Below are positions 27,547-35,515 of a stretch of 63,877 nt of DNA, one piece after another. The translations under genes and the position numbers were made by a program. Numbering within the stretch: position 1 is the stretch's first letter; every line of letters starts with the position of its first letter. This DNA is from a bacterium (lineage in GTDB: Bacteria; 4484-113; JAFGCY01): assembly GCA_020440605.1 (NCBI GenBank), contig JAGRNT010000021.1, positions 1 through 63,877 on the forward strand, given 5' to 3'. The notes beneath the pieces were generated by a model, which searched no databases, was not told the origin of the DNA, and saw nothing but the letters and a program-made list of their open reading frames with translations.

Positions 27547-27579
27547 GATTTCCCCCTGTGATTGTCATGCGTGTCATCC

Positions 27580-28269
27580 TCAGGCCCGGCCGCTGGAGAT
27601 TGCCCTTGCTTCCAGATCGCGGTGGATCACTGCGTAGATCGCGAACATCAGCGCGGTGTGCAGCAGCATCAGCATCGCCCAGTACCAGCCATCCATCTCC
27701 GGAATGAAGTGATGGCGCGTGAAGTCCGGCTGGCCCACCAGCCCGTAGCGGATGATCGTCATCATCACCAGCATGATGAACACCGGGATCTGCAGGGCCA
27801 GCGTGAGGTATTTGATCGGCGGTTCCCGCCAGATCAGGCCGACGCTCACGACCGCCGCATACAGAAGCTGGATCGCCACCCGCGTGAGGATCGTGCCGGT
27901 GCCGATCCAGGCCGCCATCTCACCGTGAGTGACGACATAGGCATGGCTGGCGAGGATCACCACTATCTGTCCGGCGATGCAGGCCAGTCTGGAACCGAGC
28001 GGGTAGGGCATCTTGTGCCGTCCCGGAGCCCGGCCACCCGGCAGACCCCCACTCATGGCCGGCATGGAATCCGCAGGCTCATCACGTGTGATCAGCTTCG
28101 CGCGCTTGATGCTCTCACTGGGATCGGCAAGTTCGATCTCGACCGGCTGGTCCGGCTCAAAGCTGTGTCCGCAGCTCCGGCAGTCCCACATCCCGAGTCG
28201 GAACTCCATCATTCCCCCACATTCCGGGCATGCCTGTGTCTGCCCGCTTTCCGGCATATTGCGTGCCAT
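27580..28269 (-). CDS. Zinc-ribbon membrane protein (copy B)
   Basis: 229 residues. Zinc ribbon CPEC...CRSC near residues 14-33, an acidic linker, then four membrane helices (about 90-220). It is the first gene of a long co-directional run: this gene, copy A, the O-methyltransferase and the SFTDEFV array. A near-consensus promoter lies 60 bp upstream (28332-28360) and GGGGGAAAGGG precedes the ATG. Confidence 0.8.
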   Translation of the reverse strand: MARNMPESGQTQACPECGGMMEFRLGMWDCRSCGHSFEPDQPVEIELADPSESIKRAKLITRDEPADSMPAMSGGLPGGRAPGRHKMPYPLGSRLACIAGQIVVILASHAYVVTHGEMAAWIGTGTILTRVAIQLLYAAVVSVGLIWREPPIKYLTLALQIPVFIMLVMMTIIRYGLVGQPDFTRHHFIPEMDGWYWAMLMLLHTALMFAIYAVIHRDLEARAISSGRA

Positions 28270-28331
28270 GTCCCTTTCCCCCGGACGCCAGCCGTCCCTG
28301 TCAATGCGTCCCGGTCTGATTTACTGCATCA

Positions 28332-28360
28332 AGTATAGGCAATGCGGCCTGCGCTGTCAC
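28332..28360 (-). promoter_or_regulatory. Promoter for the zinc-ribbon/O-methyltransferase/array run
   Basis: On the minus strand GTGACA (28355-28360), a 17-bp spacer and TATACT (28332-28337) match the sigma70 consensus at most positions. They lie about 60 bp before the start of the gene ending at 27580. It is the only strong promoter-like pair seen in this divergent gap, which also serves thiG on the other strand. Confidence 0.65.
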
Positions 28361-28417
28361 TGGAACGCTGCCTGCCCTGTGTTAATCTTCCGGTGGCAAT
28401 CAACCGGAGGATTCCTG

Positions 28418-29218
28418 ATGGCACAGACCGCTGCTGACAACCCGCTCGTGATCGCCGGGCGCACCTTCTCAAGCCGCCTGTTCATGGGCACGGGCAAGTT
28501 CCCCGATCCGGATACCATGGTCGCGGCCTTCGCGGCCGGAGCCACCGAGTGCGTGACCGTGGCCGTGCGCCGCATCGATCTTGACGAGCAGCGCAGCGAG
28601 AAGAACTTCATCGACTACATGGACCTCTCGCGCATCCAGCTCCTGCCCAACACCGCCGGCTGCTTCGATCTGGAAAGTGCGCTGCGCACCGCGCGGCTGG
28701 CACGAGCGGCCACCGGCACCAACTGGATCAAGCTCGAGGTGCTGGGTGACGAGAAGACCCTGCTGCCGGATGTCAGTGCCACGGTTGAAGGCACGAAGAT
28801 CCTCAAGGACGAAGGCTTCGTGGTGCTGCCCTACACCAGCCAGGACCCGATCGTGGCCCGCCGACTGTTCGAGGCCGGGGCCGACACCGTGATGCCGCTG
28901 GCCTCACCGATCGGCAGCGGCCAGGGCCTGCCGGACTTCGGCGGCCTGCAGTTCATCATCGAGGAGCTCGGTGGCAAGGTCCCGATCATCGTCGACGCCG
29001 GAATCGGTGCCCCCTCGGATGCCGCGCTGGCAATGGAGCTCGGTGCCGACGCCTGCCTGATCAACACCGCGATCGCGCTTGCGCAGGATCCGGTGCGGAT
29101 GGCAACGGCCATGGCGCAGGGGATTGAGGCCGGGCGCAATGCCTACCTCGCCGGGCGGATTGCCAGGAAGCGCTATGCCAGCGCCAGTTCGCCGATGGAG
29201 GGCCGCGTCGGCAGCTAG
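28418..29218 (+). CDS. thiG: Thiazole synthase ThiG
   Basis: 266 residues, full length. It forms the thiazole ring of thiamine from deoxyxylulose phosphate, dehydroglycine and ThiS thiocarboxylate. Recognised by GRTFSSRLFMGTGKF, LPNTAGC and NWIKLEVLGD with the Schiff-base Lys at about residue 105, and PIGSGQGL, a phosphate-binding loop. The ATG has GGAGG seven nt upstream. No thiS, thiF or thiH is adjacent and no TPP riboswitch motif was seen in the 148-bp upstream gap, so thiamine genes appear dispersed. Its stop shares the CTAG with the convergent gene at 29215. Confidence 0.95.
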   Translation: MAQTAADNPLVIAGRTFSSRLFMGTGKFPDPDTMVAAFAAGATECVTVAVRRIDLDEQRSEKNFIDYMDLSRIQLLPNTAGCFDLESALRTARLARAATGTNWIKLEVLGDEKTLLPDVSATVEGTKILKDEGFVVLPYTSQDPIVARRLFEAGADTVMPLASPIGSGQGLPDFGGLQFIIEELGGKVPIIVDAGIGAPSDAALAMELGADACLINTAIALAQDPVRMATAMAQGIEAGRNAYLAGRIARKRYASASSPMEGRVGS

Positions 29219-30375
29219 AGCGCTTCGGTGGTGTCCGCCGCCGCCGCCAGCTCGCGTTCCATCCCCAGTTCCTCCGGGACCTCGATTCCGGGCTCGGCCG
29301 TGCGGAAGTAGAAGATCTTCAAGAGCACCTTGATCATCGCCGCCACGGGGATGCTCACGAACAGCCCGGGGATTCCGCCGAGCGTGCCGCCGATCAGGAT
29401 CGCGAGGATTACCGTCAGCGGGTGCATGTCCATCGTATCCGCCATCAGCTTCGGCACGATGATGTAGTTCTCGATCATCTGCACCACGAGGTAGAACAGC
29501 GAAACCACCACGAGCGTGATGAAGGCCGTGCTCGGTTCGCCGGTCATCACGATCAGCGCCGTGGGCAGGTAGGCCAGCCAGGGGCCGATCACCGGCACGA
29601 ACTCCCCGAAGAAGGCCAGCATCCCCAGCAGCAGGGCGAAGCGGATCCCGAACATCCCGAGGATGATCACGGTCATCGTGCCCACGAACAGTCCGAGCAC
29701 CAGCCGGCTGTAGATGTAGCTGCCGAGGCTGCGGCTGATCGCCGCCATTACGCGGTCGATGGTCTGGCGGTTGCGCTCCGGGAAGGAGGCGATGAAGCCC
29801 GCCCGCAGCCGCTCGCCGTCCAGCAGCAGGTAGAGCGTGATCAGCGGGATGATCAGGATCGTCGCCAGCAGGCTGGCCGTGCCGGACAGCAGGTTCTGGG
29901 TGGCGCTGATGATCTGCGGCGTGCTCTTCTGCCACTCATTGCCGATGTTGTCGAGGTAGCTGCCGATCGTGTTCTCGCCGATATCGATATAAGGCAGGTT
30001 CCAGCGGCTGAGCTGTGAATCCAGGCTTTCGATCATCGAGCCGAGGCTGCCGGTGAACTCCACGGTCTGGCGCGAGATCACGGGCAGGGTGGTGCCCAGC
30101 ACGCCGAACATGATCAGCATGAATACCGACATACTGACCCAGACTGCGGCAATACGCGGCATACGCGTCGCCAGCTTGCTCACCAGCCAGTTCACCACAT
30201 AGGCCAGCAGACCCGCGATCAGTACGATCATCGCCACATTGCGCAGCAGGTACAGCACGTAGACGCAGACCAGCACGAGCACCACGCCGCCCGCGGCGGC
30301 GGCTCCGTTGCGGAAGTACTGTCCGGTATTGCCTGGCATTTCGGGTCCCATGATTCTATGGCCTGCAGTCTGCAT
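29215..30375 (-). CDS. AI-2E family transporter (PerM/YdiK-like membrane protein)
   Basis: About 386 residues with seven to eight membrane helices. The sequence PVIGPWLAYLPTALI, a GGTLGGIPGLFVSIPVAAMI end and long helical loops (residues ~115-190) match the AI-2E exporter family (PF01594), whose members export diverse small molecules or act as Na+/H+ antiporters. The start is not decided: ATG 30375, 30351 and 30339 and a TTG at 30417 are in frame, none with a convincing Shine-Dalgarno or -10. The stop overlaps thiG's by 3-4 bp in convergent orientation. Confidence 0.88.
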   Translation of the reverse strand: MQTAGHRIMGPEMPGNTGQYFRNGAAAAGGVVLVLVCVYVLYLLRNVAMIVLIAGLLAYVVNWLVSKLATRMPRIAAVWVSMSVFMLIMFGVLGTTLPVISRQTVEFTGSLGSMIESLDSQLSRWNLPYIDIGENTIGSYLDNIGNEWQKSTPQIISATQNLLSGTASLLATILIIPLITLYLLLDGERLRAGFIASFPERNRQTIDRVMAAISRSLGSYIYSRLVLGLFVGTMTVIILGMFGIRFALLLGMLAFFGEFVPVIGPWLAYLPTALIVMTGEPSTAFITLVVVSLFYLVVQMIENYIIVPKLMADTMDMHPLTVILAILIGGTLGGIPGLFVSIPVAAMIKVLLKIFYFRTAEPGIEVPEELGMERELAAAADTTEAL

Positions 30376-30434
30376 ATCGATGGCGGGGCTGGCTGGATAA
30401 ACAGGGCTGCCGGTCAAACAGTTACAATGTGTGC

Positions 30435-31016
30435 GTGAGTCAGTCCCGCGGCAAACTCAATCTGGACAGCATCACCGGCCTGATGAAGCTCAACCACACG
30501 GCGCGCCTGTTCATGGCGCTCTACCTGGACCCCCGGGTCTCGCTGTGGCTGAAGATCGCCGCCACGAGCGGAGTGGTCTACAAGTTCTCGCCGCTGGATG
30601 TGGAGCCGGATGCCATCACCGGCATCGGCCTGCTTGACGATATCATCGTCTCGCTGATCATCATGCAGGCCTTCATCGAATTCGCGCCCGAGCGCGTGAT
30701 CCTCGAGAAGTGCGAGCAGTACGGCATCGACCGCAGCAAGGTCTACGTGGATGTGGCCCGCACCGTGGAGGAAGCCCGAGAGCTCTACCACATGCTGCGC
30801 CGCTACGGGGCCGGAGCCCAGCAGGTCGTACAGGGCTTCGCCCAGCAGGCTGCGGATGTGCAGAAGCGCATGGGCGAGGCCAGCAATGCGCCCGCGCCCC
30901 ATACCGCCAGTGGCGACACCGGTGAGGAGCGCGTGCGCCGGATGCAAGAGGAGCCCGAGGAACCGAGCGAAAAGCCGCGCTACTCGCAGTACAGCGCCTT
31001 CAACCCGGAGAGCTGA
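30435..31016 (+). CDS. YkvA-like (DUF1232) protein
   Basis: 193 residues. The segment LYLDPRVSLWLKIAATSG through FSPLDVEPD and GIGLLDDIIV (residues ~30-75) is the DUF1232/YkvA signature, a short membrane-associated domain of unknown function. The C-terminal third is polar and Glu/Arg-rich. Start GTG 30435 is chosen because TACAAT (30423-30428) ends exactly 6 nt before it and there is no Shine-Dalgarno. fmt follows 38 bp downstream on the same strand. Confidence 0.8.
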   Translation: MSQSRGKLNLDSITGLMKLNHTARLFMALYLDPRVSLWLKIAATSGVVYKFSPLDVEPDAITGIGLLDDIIVSLIIMQAFIEFAPERVILEKCEQYGIDRSKVYVDVARTVEEARELYHMLRRYGAGAQQVVQGFAQQAADVQKRMGEASNAPAPHTASGDTGEERVRRMQEEPEEPSEKPRYSQYSAFNPES

Positions 31017-31054
31017 GCGCGATAATCCCGGGGAAGCGGGGATAATAGCCGCTC

Positions 31055-32044
31055 GTGAGAGTGATCTTCTTCGGCAGTTCGTCTATCAGCTGCGCCGTGC
31101 TCAGCCGGCTGCTGGCGAGCAGGCACGAAGTGGTGGGCGTCGTCACCCAGCCCGATACCCCGAGCGGCCGGCGCATGGAATGCCGGCCCACTCCGGTCTG
31201 CCTGGATGCGATGCCGCACAATATCCCGGTCTTCAAGCCGGAACGTCTCGCCAACAACCGTGAACTGCGCAGCGAGCTGGCCGCGCTCCGGCCCGATGCG
31301 CTGCTCGTCATTTCCTACGGCAAGATCATTCCGAAGAGCCTGCTCAGGCTGACGGACTGGCCGCTCAACGTCCACCCCTCGGACCTGCCACGCCTGCGCG
31401 GTGCCTCACCGGTGCGCACGGCCCTGCTGCTCGGGCTGGAGTCCACCGCTTGCTGCATCATGAAGATGACCCCGCGCCTGGATGACGGCGACATCCTGCT
31501 GCGCAGAGCCCACGGCATCTCTCCCGGCATCAGCTACGGCGAGCTGGAGCTGCAGCTCGGCGTGCTCGGCGGGGAAATGGCAGCGGAAGCCCTCGATGCG
31601 ATCACGGCAGGAGAAGTGCAGCTCAGTCCCCAGCAGCACAGCCAGGCCAGCTACTGCCGGACCTTCGATCGCAGCGATACGGAGATTGACTGGACGCGCA
31701 GCGCTGCAGAGCTGGAAGCCTTCGTGCGCGCCTGGGACCCGGATCTCGGCGCTTATTCCCTGCTCGATGACGGGCGGCGGCTGAAGATCTGGAAGGTCAG
31801 CCTGGACCCCGTGCCGCTGGATCTGCTCGACGCGGTGCCTGCGCCGCCGAAGCCGGGGCAGGTCGTCGCCGTCAGCCGCAAGTGCATCTGGGTGGCCACC
31901 GGGAGCGGCAACCTGGCGATCCGCGAACTGCAGCCTGACAACAAGAAGCGCATGCCCAGTGCGAGCTGGCTCGCCGGCAACGAGCTGCGGCCCGGCCAGT
32001 GCTTCGTGCCCTGCCAGTCCGGCGGCCGCTGCTTCGAGGAGTGA
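31055..32044 (+). CDS. fmt: Methionyl-tRNA formyltransferase
   Basis: 329 residues. It formylates initiator Met-tRNA in the cytoplasm. The N-terminal formyltransferase fold shows FFGSS, VTQPDTPSGR, VISYGKIIP and NVHPSDLPRLRGASPV, with Asn105/His107 and Asp143 (RLDDGDIL) as the catalytic set. The usual SLLP loop is SDLP here. The C-terminal tRNA-binding domain is present. Starts at GTG with GATAAT ending 8 nt upstream. The usual partner def is not in the window. Confidence 0.95.
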   Translation: MRVIFFGSSSISCAVLSRLLASRHEVVGVVTQPDTPSGRRMECRPTPVCLDAMPHNIPVFKPERLANNRELRSELAALRPDALLVISYGKIIPKSLLRLTDWPLNVHPSDLPRLRGASPVRTALLLGLESTACCIMKMTPRLDDGDILLRRAHGISPGISYGELELQLGVLGGEMAAEALDAITAGEVQLSPQQHSQASYCRTFDRSDTEIDWTRSAAELEAFVRAWDPDLGAYSLLDDGRRLKIWKVSLDPVPLDLLDAVPAPPKPGQVVAVSRKCIWVATGSGNLAIRELQPDNKKRMPSASWLAGNELRPGQCFVPCQSGGRCFEE

Positions 32045-32058
32045 CGGAGGTCTGGCGC

Positions 32059-32085
32059 GGAGTGTTGCTCTGAGAGCTACACTCC
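32059..32085. repeat. Palindromic intergenic element, family B
   Basis: GGAGTGT and ACACTCC form a 7-bp inverted repeat around TGCTCTGAGAGCT. Related copies occur at 58472, 61955 and 62904. They share a GGAGTGTCGGTCT-like left end and a short right end ACACTCC/ATACTCC. Confidence 0.6.
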
Positions 32086-32139
32086 TCACCTCTGACCACT
32101 TCTTTATCCGCCCCACATCGGAATTCTAAGAATGTTCGG

Positions 32140-32430
32140 CTAATCCGTATTTTCCCGCTCATTCCTGATGGCATTGCCAAGTGCAGGGTCTCCACAGATC
32201 GCATTGACCCAACCGATTTCCGCAAATGAATCGACAACCGCCACCATCAGGCGATCGCGATCCTCGTCAATCAGATCGGCCAGCTTGTTCGTCCAGTCTG
32301 TCGCCGACTTCGTTCCCGGGATGATCCAGCAGCATTCAGCTACCTGAATACCGCTTGCACCCTGCAGCTCCTCGCACAGGGCAGAGTCATCAGCAGCTTC
32401 CCCAAGCAGCTCGTATGTGACTATCAGCAT
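32140..32430 (-). CDS. Cas2/SinR-like small ferredoxin-fold protein
   Basis: 96 residues. The pattern MLIVTYELLG ... CCWIIPGTKSATDW ... DRDRLMVAVVDSFAEIGW resembles the SinR-like branch of the Cas2/VapD ferredoxin-fold superfamily (short beta strand at the N-terminus, a W-containing second strand, and a third strand after D-R-D). This is a fold-level call from pattern only. No CRISPR repeats, cas1 or antitoxin candidate are nearby. TAGAGT ends 6 nt before the ATG, with no Shine-Dalgarno. Confidence 0.5.
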   Translation of the reverse strand: MLIVTYELLGEAADDSALCEELQGASGIQVAECCWIIPGTKSATDWTNKLADLIDEDRDRLMVAVVDSFAEIGWVNAICGDPALGNAIRNERENTD

Positions 32431-32502
32431 TGCGCAACTCTAGCACCACTAATTGATTTGCCTCCTTACTCATTTCCCATCCCTTTTCGATATAACCTCT
32501 GT

Positions 32503-33378
32503 ATGCTGCGCATCCTGCTCATCTGTCTCGCCTTAAGCCTGCTCGCCACTCCGGCGCTGGCCGCCGATGCCCGCGCGCATCTGACAATCGAGATCGCCGC
32601 CGACGGCTACGTCAGTATCCAGCAGCAGTGGGACGGGATCCACGCCCTGCAGCACCTCAGCTACGACACCGGTACCAAGGAGCTGGGCGTGCTGGATGCC
32701 CCCGTGCATGAGGGCCATGCCGAGCTGCGTTATGCCTCGGCGGAGCTGCTGCGCTGCGATGGCGACCGCCTGCGCCTGAAGATCGCCCCGCTGGACTATC
32801 TTGGCAACTGGCTGGACTTCGACGTTTCGCTGCGCTATCCCGCTGCACTTGAGTATCTCAACGCCGAGCCAGAGCCCAGCTTCCAGAGCCGCGAAGCGCA
32901 CGGCCTGATGTGGAGCCTCCTGGACCGCCGTGAGCTGGAACTCGAGGTAGTGCTGCGCGGCGAGCTTGAATCCGGCAGCACCCGCGCCGGGCAGTCCTCC
33001 GTCACCACTGAGAAGGAACTGGAACAGCGCAGCGAGCGTGATGCGGAACTGCGTCGCGAACAGCAGCAGGAAGAACAGCAGCCGCGTGATCCCTCCGGCA
33101 ATGCCGGCTCTGCCGCCCGGCAGCAACCATCCGCTGGCAACAATCCTCCGGATGCTTCAACAGGCAGGCAGCCTGACAAGCGCAGTGAATCTGGCAACGG
33201 GCAGCAGGAGCTGCTGATCGACGGAGATCCGCTGCTGCTGGAATTCAGGATGCTGATCAATGCCGCACGACGCGAGGGCAAGGCCGACGAGGACTTCCTG
33301 CAGGCGTTGGAGAAACTGCTGACGAAGTTCTACTACCTGCTGGACGCCATGGACGCCACGGATGAGTACGAGCCGTAA
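32503..33378 (+). CDS. Secreted protein of unknown function
   Basis: 291 residues from MLRILLICLALSLLATPALA, a cleavable signal peptide. A beta-rich N-terminal half (to ~165) is followed by a Gln/Glu/Arg-rich, probably disordered or coiled region (~170-240) and a helical C-terminal segment. No family recognised. TATAAC ends exactly 6 nt before the ATG, favouring this start over the in-frame ATG at 32458, which would give an abnormally long leader before the hydrophobic stretch. Confidence 0.6.
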   Translation: MLRILLICLALSLLATPALAADARAHLTIEIAADGYVSIQQQWDGIHALQHLSYDTGTKELGVLDAPVHEGHAELRYASAELLRCDGDRLRLKIAPLDYLGNWLDFDVSLRYPAALEYLNAEPEPSFQSREAHGLMWSLLDRRELELEVVLRGELESGSTRAGQSSVTTEKELEQRSERDAELRREQQQEEQQPRDPSGNAGSAARQQPSAGNNPPDASTGRQPDKRSESGNGQQELLIDGDPLLLEFRMLINAARREGKADEDFLQALEKLLTKFYYLLDAMDATDEYEP

Positions 33379-33395
33379 TGAGTCAAAAGTGAAGC

Positions 33396-33577
33396 GTGAT
33401 CAGTAGCGGCGTCGCCCCGCAACGCATTGGAGTGGATGCAGGGAAGTTGCCAGAACTCCATAGTTCACTGAACTGTCAAGTGATTGATTTACAATTGCAG
33501 CATGCCCTGACAGGTGTCGCAGGGCGACACCGCTACCACTGCCCACTGCCCACTGCCCACTGACTACTGTTCACTGA
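33396..33577. repeat. Inverted repeat and heptad repeats between genes
   Basis: A GTAGCGGCGTCGCCC arm near 33403 is matched by GGGCGACACCGCTAC near 33523, giving a long-range inverted repeat. It is followed by 7-bp-period copies (CCACTGC three times, then CCACTGA, CTACTGT, TCACTGA). No gene is seen between 33379 and the tRNA. Confidence 0.55.
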
Positions 33578-33583
33578 TTAATC

Positions 33584-33668
33584 CGGAGGAGGAGGGATTC
33601 GAACCCCCGTCACGTTGCCGTGAAACAGTTTTCGAGACTGCCGCATTCAACCACTCTGCCACTCCTCC
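33584..33668 (-). tRNA. tRNA-Ser (anticodon CGA)
   Basis: 85 nt. The acceptor arms GGAGGAG/CTCCTCC, a D-arm, the anticodon loop CTCGAAA (CGA), a long variable arm typical of class II tRNAs (Ser) and the T-loop TTCGAAT are all visible. CCA is not encoded. It reads UCG codons. Confidence 0.95.
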
Positions 33669-33719
33669 GTCCAGTTGTGGCCTGTCAATCCGGGCCTATT
33701 GCGGCCCGCGTGGATCTAC

Positions 33720-33747
33720 ATCTTACCCCTGATCCGGGAACATGCAA
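33720..33747 (-). promoter_or_regulatory. Promoter of tRNA-Ser
   Basis: On the minus strand TTGCAT (33742-33747), a 16-bp spacer and TAAGAT (33720-33725) lie about 50 bp before the tRNA 5' end. Confidence 0.5.
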
Positions 33748-33757
33748 ATCGGGAGCG

Positions 33758-35077
33758 TTATTCTACACCACTGAGCCGCTTGAAGGCTGCATACATCGCG
33801 CTTGAGTTGAGCGTGCCGCTCTGGCGCGCCGCGCTGTAGCAGTCCTTCACGCTACGGTTGACGAGCCGCGTGCAGTCGCGCACCACCTCGGCCGCATCCC
33901 AGCTTTCCGCCAGTTCATGGCTGACCGCGATCACTCCACCTGGGCTGATGATCGGATCCGGCACGAAGGTGATCCCCGCCTCATCCAGCGCACCGAGCGC
34001 CACGTCACGCGCCGCCTGCTTGCCGGCCGTGGCCGGCAGCTGGTCATTCCCGGCCCCCGCGATCAGACGCAGCTTGCCATCCTTCCTGCGAGTCTCCGCC
34101 AGGATCTCCGCCCGGCAGCGTGTATCGCCGCTGTCACGCATCGAAAGCGACAGCCATTCCGTCGGTCCGCCGTTCGGCGACAGCACGTTGTAGGCTCCGC
34201 TCGTCAGCGCTTCCTCCTCGGAGGCGAACAGCCGCCCGCCGTTGCCAAGTGCCTCCAGCAGGTCGCGGTGCTCGGTGCCGATCGCCGCGCCGAGGCGCTT
34301 GAGCCAGATGTAGAACTCGTACACACCGAGCTTGTTGAGCTGCGGGTCGAACACGTACAGCTCCGCGCCCAGGTCGCTTAAGTACTTCAGCAGTGGCAGG
34401 CCGACCTTGCCGGCGCCGACCACGAGGATCGACAGACCGCTGAGCAGATTGTTGCGCAGCACATTCAGCCCGCCCGGGGCATTCACCAGCAGCTCGGCGG
34501 GGCTGAGGCCCGTGTCCTCAATCATCTCTTCCTCGATCGCCGAGCGCCAGATCCCGGCCACGGTCCCGGCGGCGGTGCCCTCGCCGGTATCCTTGCCGCA
34601 ACCGAGCCCGATCGTGAACTTCGTCGCCTTCTCGATCCAGCGCAGCTGGCTCGTGCCTACGCCCTGGTCCTTGGATCCGATGTAGTGCCCGCCGATGTAT
34701 TCAATCAGCCGGCCGTGGCACATCAGGCGGTAGGGCGTGAGCGTCTCCTCCGGGCTCCAGATAACGCCCTTGCCGCCGTTCCACTGGAACAGCCCGCGCG
34801 CGCCCTCCTGGCGGTCCGCGCTGCGCAGGATGGAGTTCTTGATGGTCATGCTGATTGCCAGCTCGCGGGCGGTGCCGCGCACATGCTCGGCCGCCTGCTC
34901 GAACTCGCTGAAGGGCCGCCGCACCCAGCGCGTTCCGCCCAGCGCCGGCCAGCCGGTTTCCATGTTGCCGGTGTAGAGGTACACGCAGGAATAGATCGGC
35001 GGGTCCACGCTGGTGTCGACCGCCTCGTAGAGATGGAACTTGTCCTGTTCGATCACAGGTCCGCGCAGTTCGAGCAT
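33758..35077 (-). CDS. Glu/Leu/Phe/Val dehydrogenase-family protein (leucine-dehydrogenase-like)
   Basis: 439 residues, longer than the usual ~350-370 for leucine dehydrogenases. Substrate-domain features are ALGGTRW, MTIKNSI and WNGGKGVI. The Rossmann NAD-binding motif VVGAGKVGLPLLKYLSDLG lies near residue 220, and NGGPTEWL and GAGNDQLPA come later. Oxidative deamination of a branched or aromatic amino acid is likely, but the catalytic lysine context (GGKG rather than GGGK) and the extra length leave the substrate open. ATG preceded by GGAGGAAGG. Confidence 0.82.
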   Translation of the reverse strand: MLELRGPVIEQDKFHLYEAVDTSVDPPIYSCVYLYTGNMETGWPALGGTRWVRRPFSEFEQAAEHVRGTARELAISMTIKNSILRSADRQEGARGLFQWNGGKGVIWSPEETLTPYRLMCHGRLIEYIGGHYIGSKDQGVGTSQLRWIEKATKFTIGLGCGKDTGEGTAAGTVAGIWRSAIEEEMIEDTGLSPAELLVNAPGGLNVLRNNLLSGLSILVVGAGKVGLPLLKYLSDLGAELYVFDPQLNKLGVYEFYIWLKRLGAAIGTEHRDLLEALGNGGRLFASEEEALTSGAYNVLSPNGGPTEWLSLSMRDSGDTRCRAEILAETRRKDGKLRLIAGAGNDQLPATAGKQAARDVALGALDEAGITFVPDPIISPGGVIAVSHELAESWDAAEVVRDCTRLVNRSVKDCYSAARQSGTLNSSAMYAAFKRLSGVE

Positions 35078-35157
35078 GCCTTCCTCCTCGCCGCCCGCGC
35101 CATCCGTGCCCCGCGGGGATATGTGTACGGCAACACTATTCTAGCGGAATGGGAGAG

Positions 35158-35421
35158 GGAGGTCAGGCCCACGGCCTGACAGGAGGCCAGTGCCATGCAC
35201 TGGCAGGAGTACCTTCCCACGGCCTGACAGGAGGCCAGTGCCATGCACTGGCAGGAGTACCTTCCCACGGCCTGACAGGAGGCCAGTCCCATGCACTGGC
35301 AGGAGTACCTTCCCACGGCCTGACAGGAGGCCAGTGCCATGCACTGACAGGAATGCGATCCTACAGCCTGACAGTTGGCCATTACCATGCACTGGCAGGA
35401 GTGCGGTCCCATGGACCGCGG
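35158..35421. repeat. Array of eleven 24-bp palindromic units
   Basis: Eleven consecutive units of exactly 24 bp (264 bp). Most start GGAG and end in CTGGCA or CTGACA with a central CAT or CAC. Two types alternate: GCCAGTG-CCAT-GCACTGGC (self-complementary) and TACCTTCCCACGGCCTGA. The outermost units differ but keep self-complementarity (TCAGGCC/GGCCTGA, GGTCC/GGACC). Because 24 is divisible by 3, both strands stay open as Gly/His/Leu-rich frames. These have no start signals and are not taken as genes. The array lies just upstream of the dehydrogenase gene, between it and the YraN gene. Confidence 0.85.
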
Positions 35422-35424
35422 GAG

Positions 35425-35467
35425 TAAGACGAGAACCAGGAACTGTTGACCGTGAACCGTTGGCATT
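35425..35467. repeat. Degenerate heptad repeat next to the 24-bp array
   Basis: GAACCAG, GAACTGT, TGACCGT, GAACCGT and TGGCATT follow in 7-bp register between the 24-bp array and the two-unit element at 35468. Confidence 0.5.
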
Positions 35468-35515
35468 TGCCAATCCATGGGATTGGCATCCTGCCAGACC
35501 ATGGGTCTGGCCTCC
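35468..35515 (-). repeat. Two-unit copy of the 24-bp palindromic element
   Basis: Two 24-bp units in minus orientation with arms CCAGACC/GGTCTGG and CCAATCC/GGATTGG around CAT. Extended to 35466 it matches the copy inside the ABC ATPase gene (37844-37893) at 49 of 50 positions. It ends at the stop codon of the YraN gene. Confidence 0.9.

Noticed and set aside
28270..28417. TPP riboswitch upstream of thiG
   Set aside because: The conserved CUGAGA and ACCUGAUC elements are missing. thiG appears to be without a riboswitch here.
35158..35421. CRISPR array
   Set aside because: Units are contiguous 24-mers without unique spacers, and there are no cas genes. The Cas2-like orphan at 32140 is too distant and unrelated in context.
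35149..35427. 92-codon Gly/His/Leu-rich open frame over the 24-bp repeats
   Set aside because: It is a by-product of a 24-bp period that keeps frames open on both strands. No initiation signal. The same units inside the ABC ATPase gene are an insertion, not evidence of a gene here.
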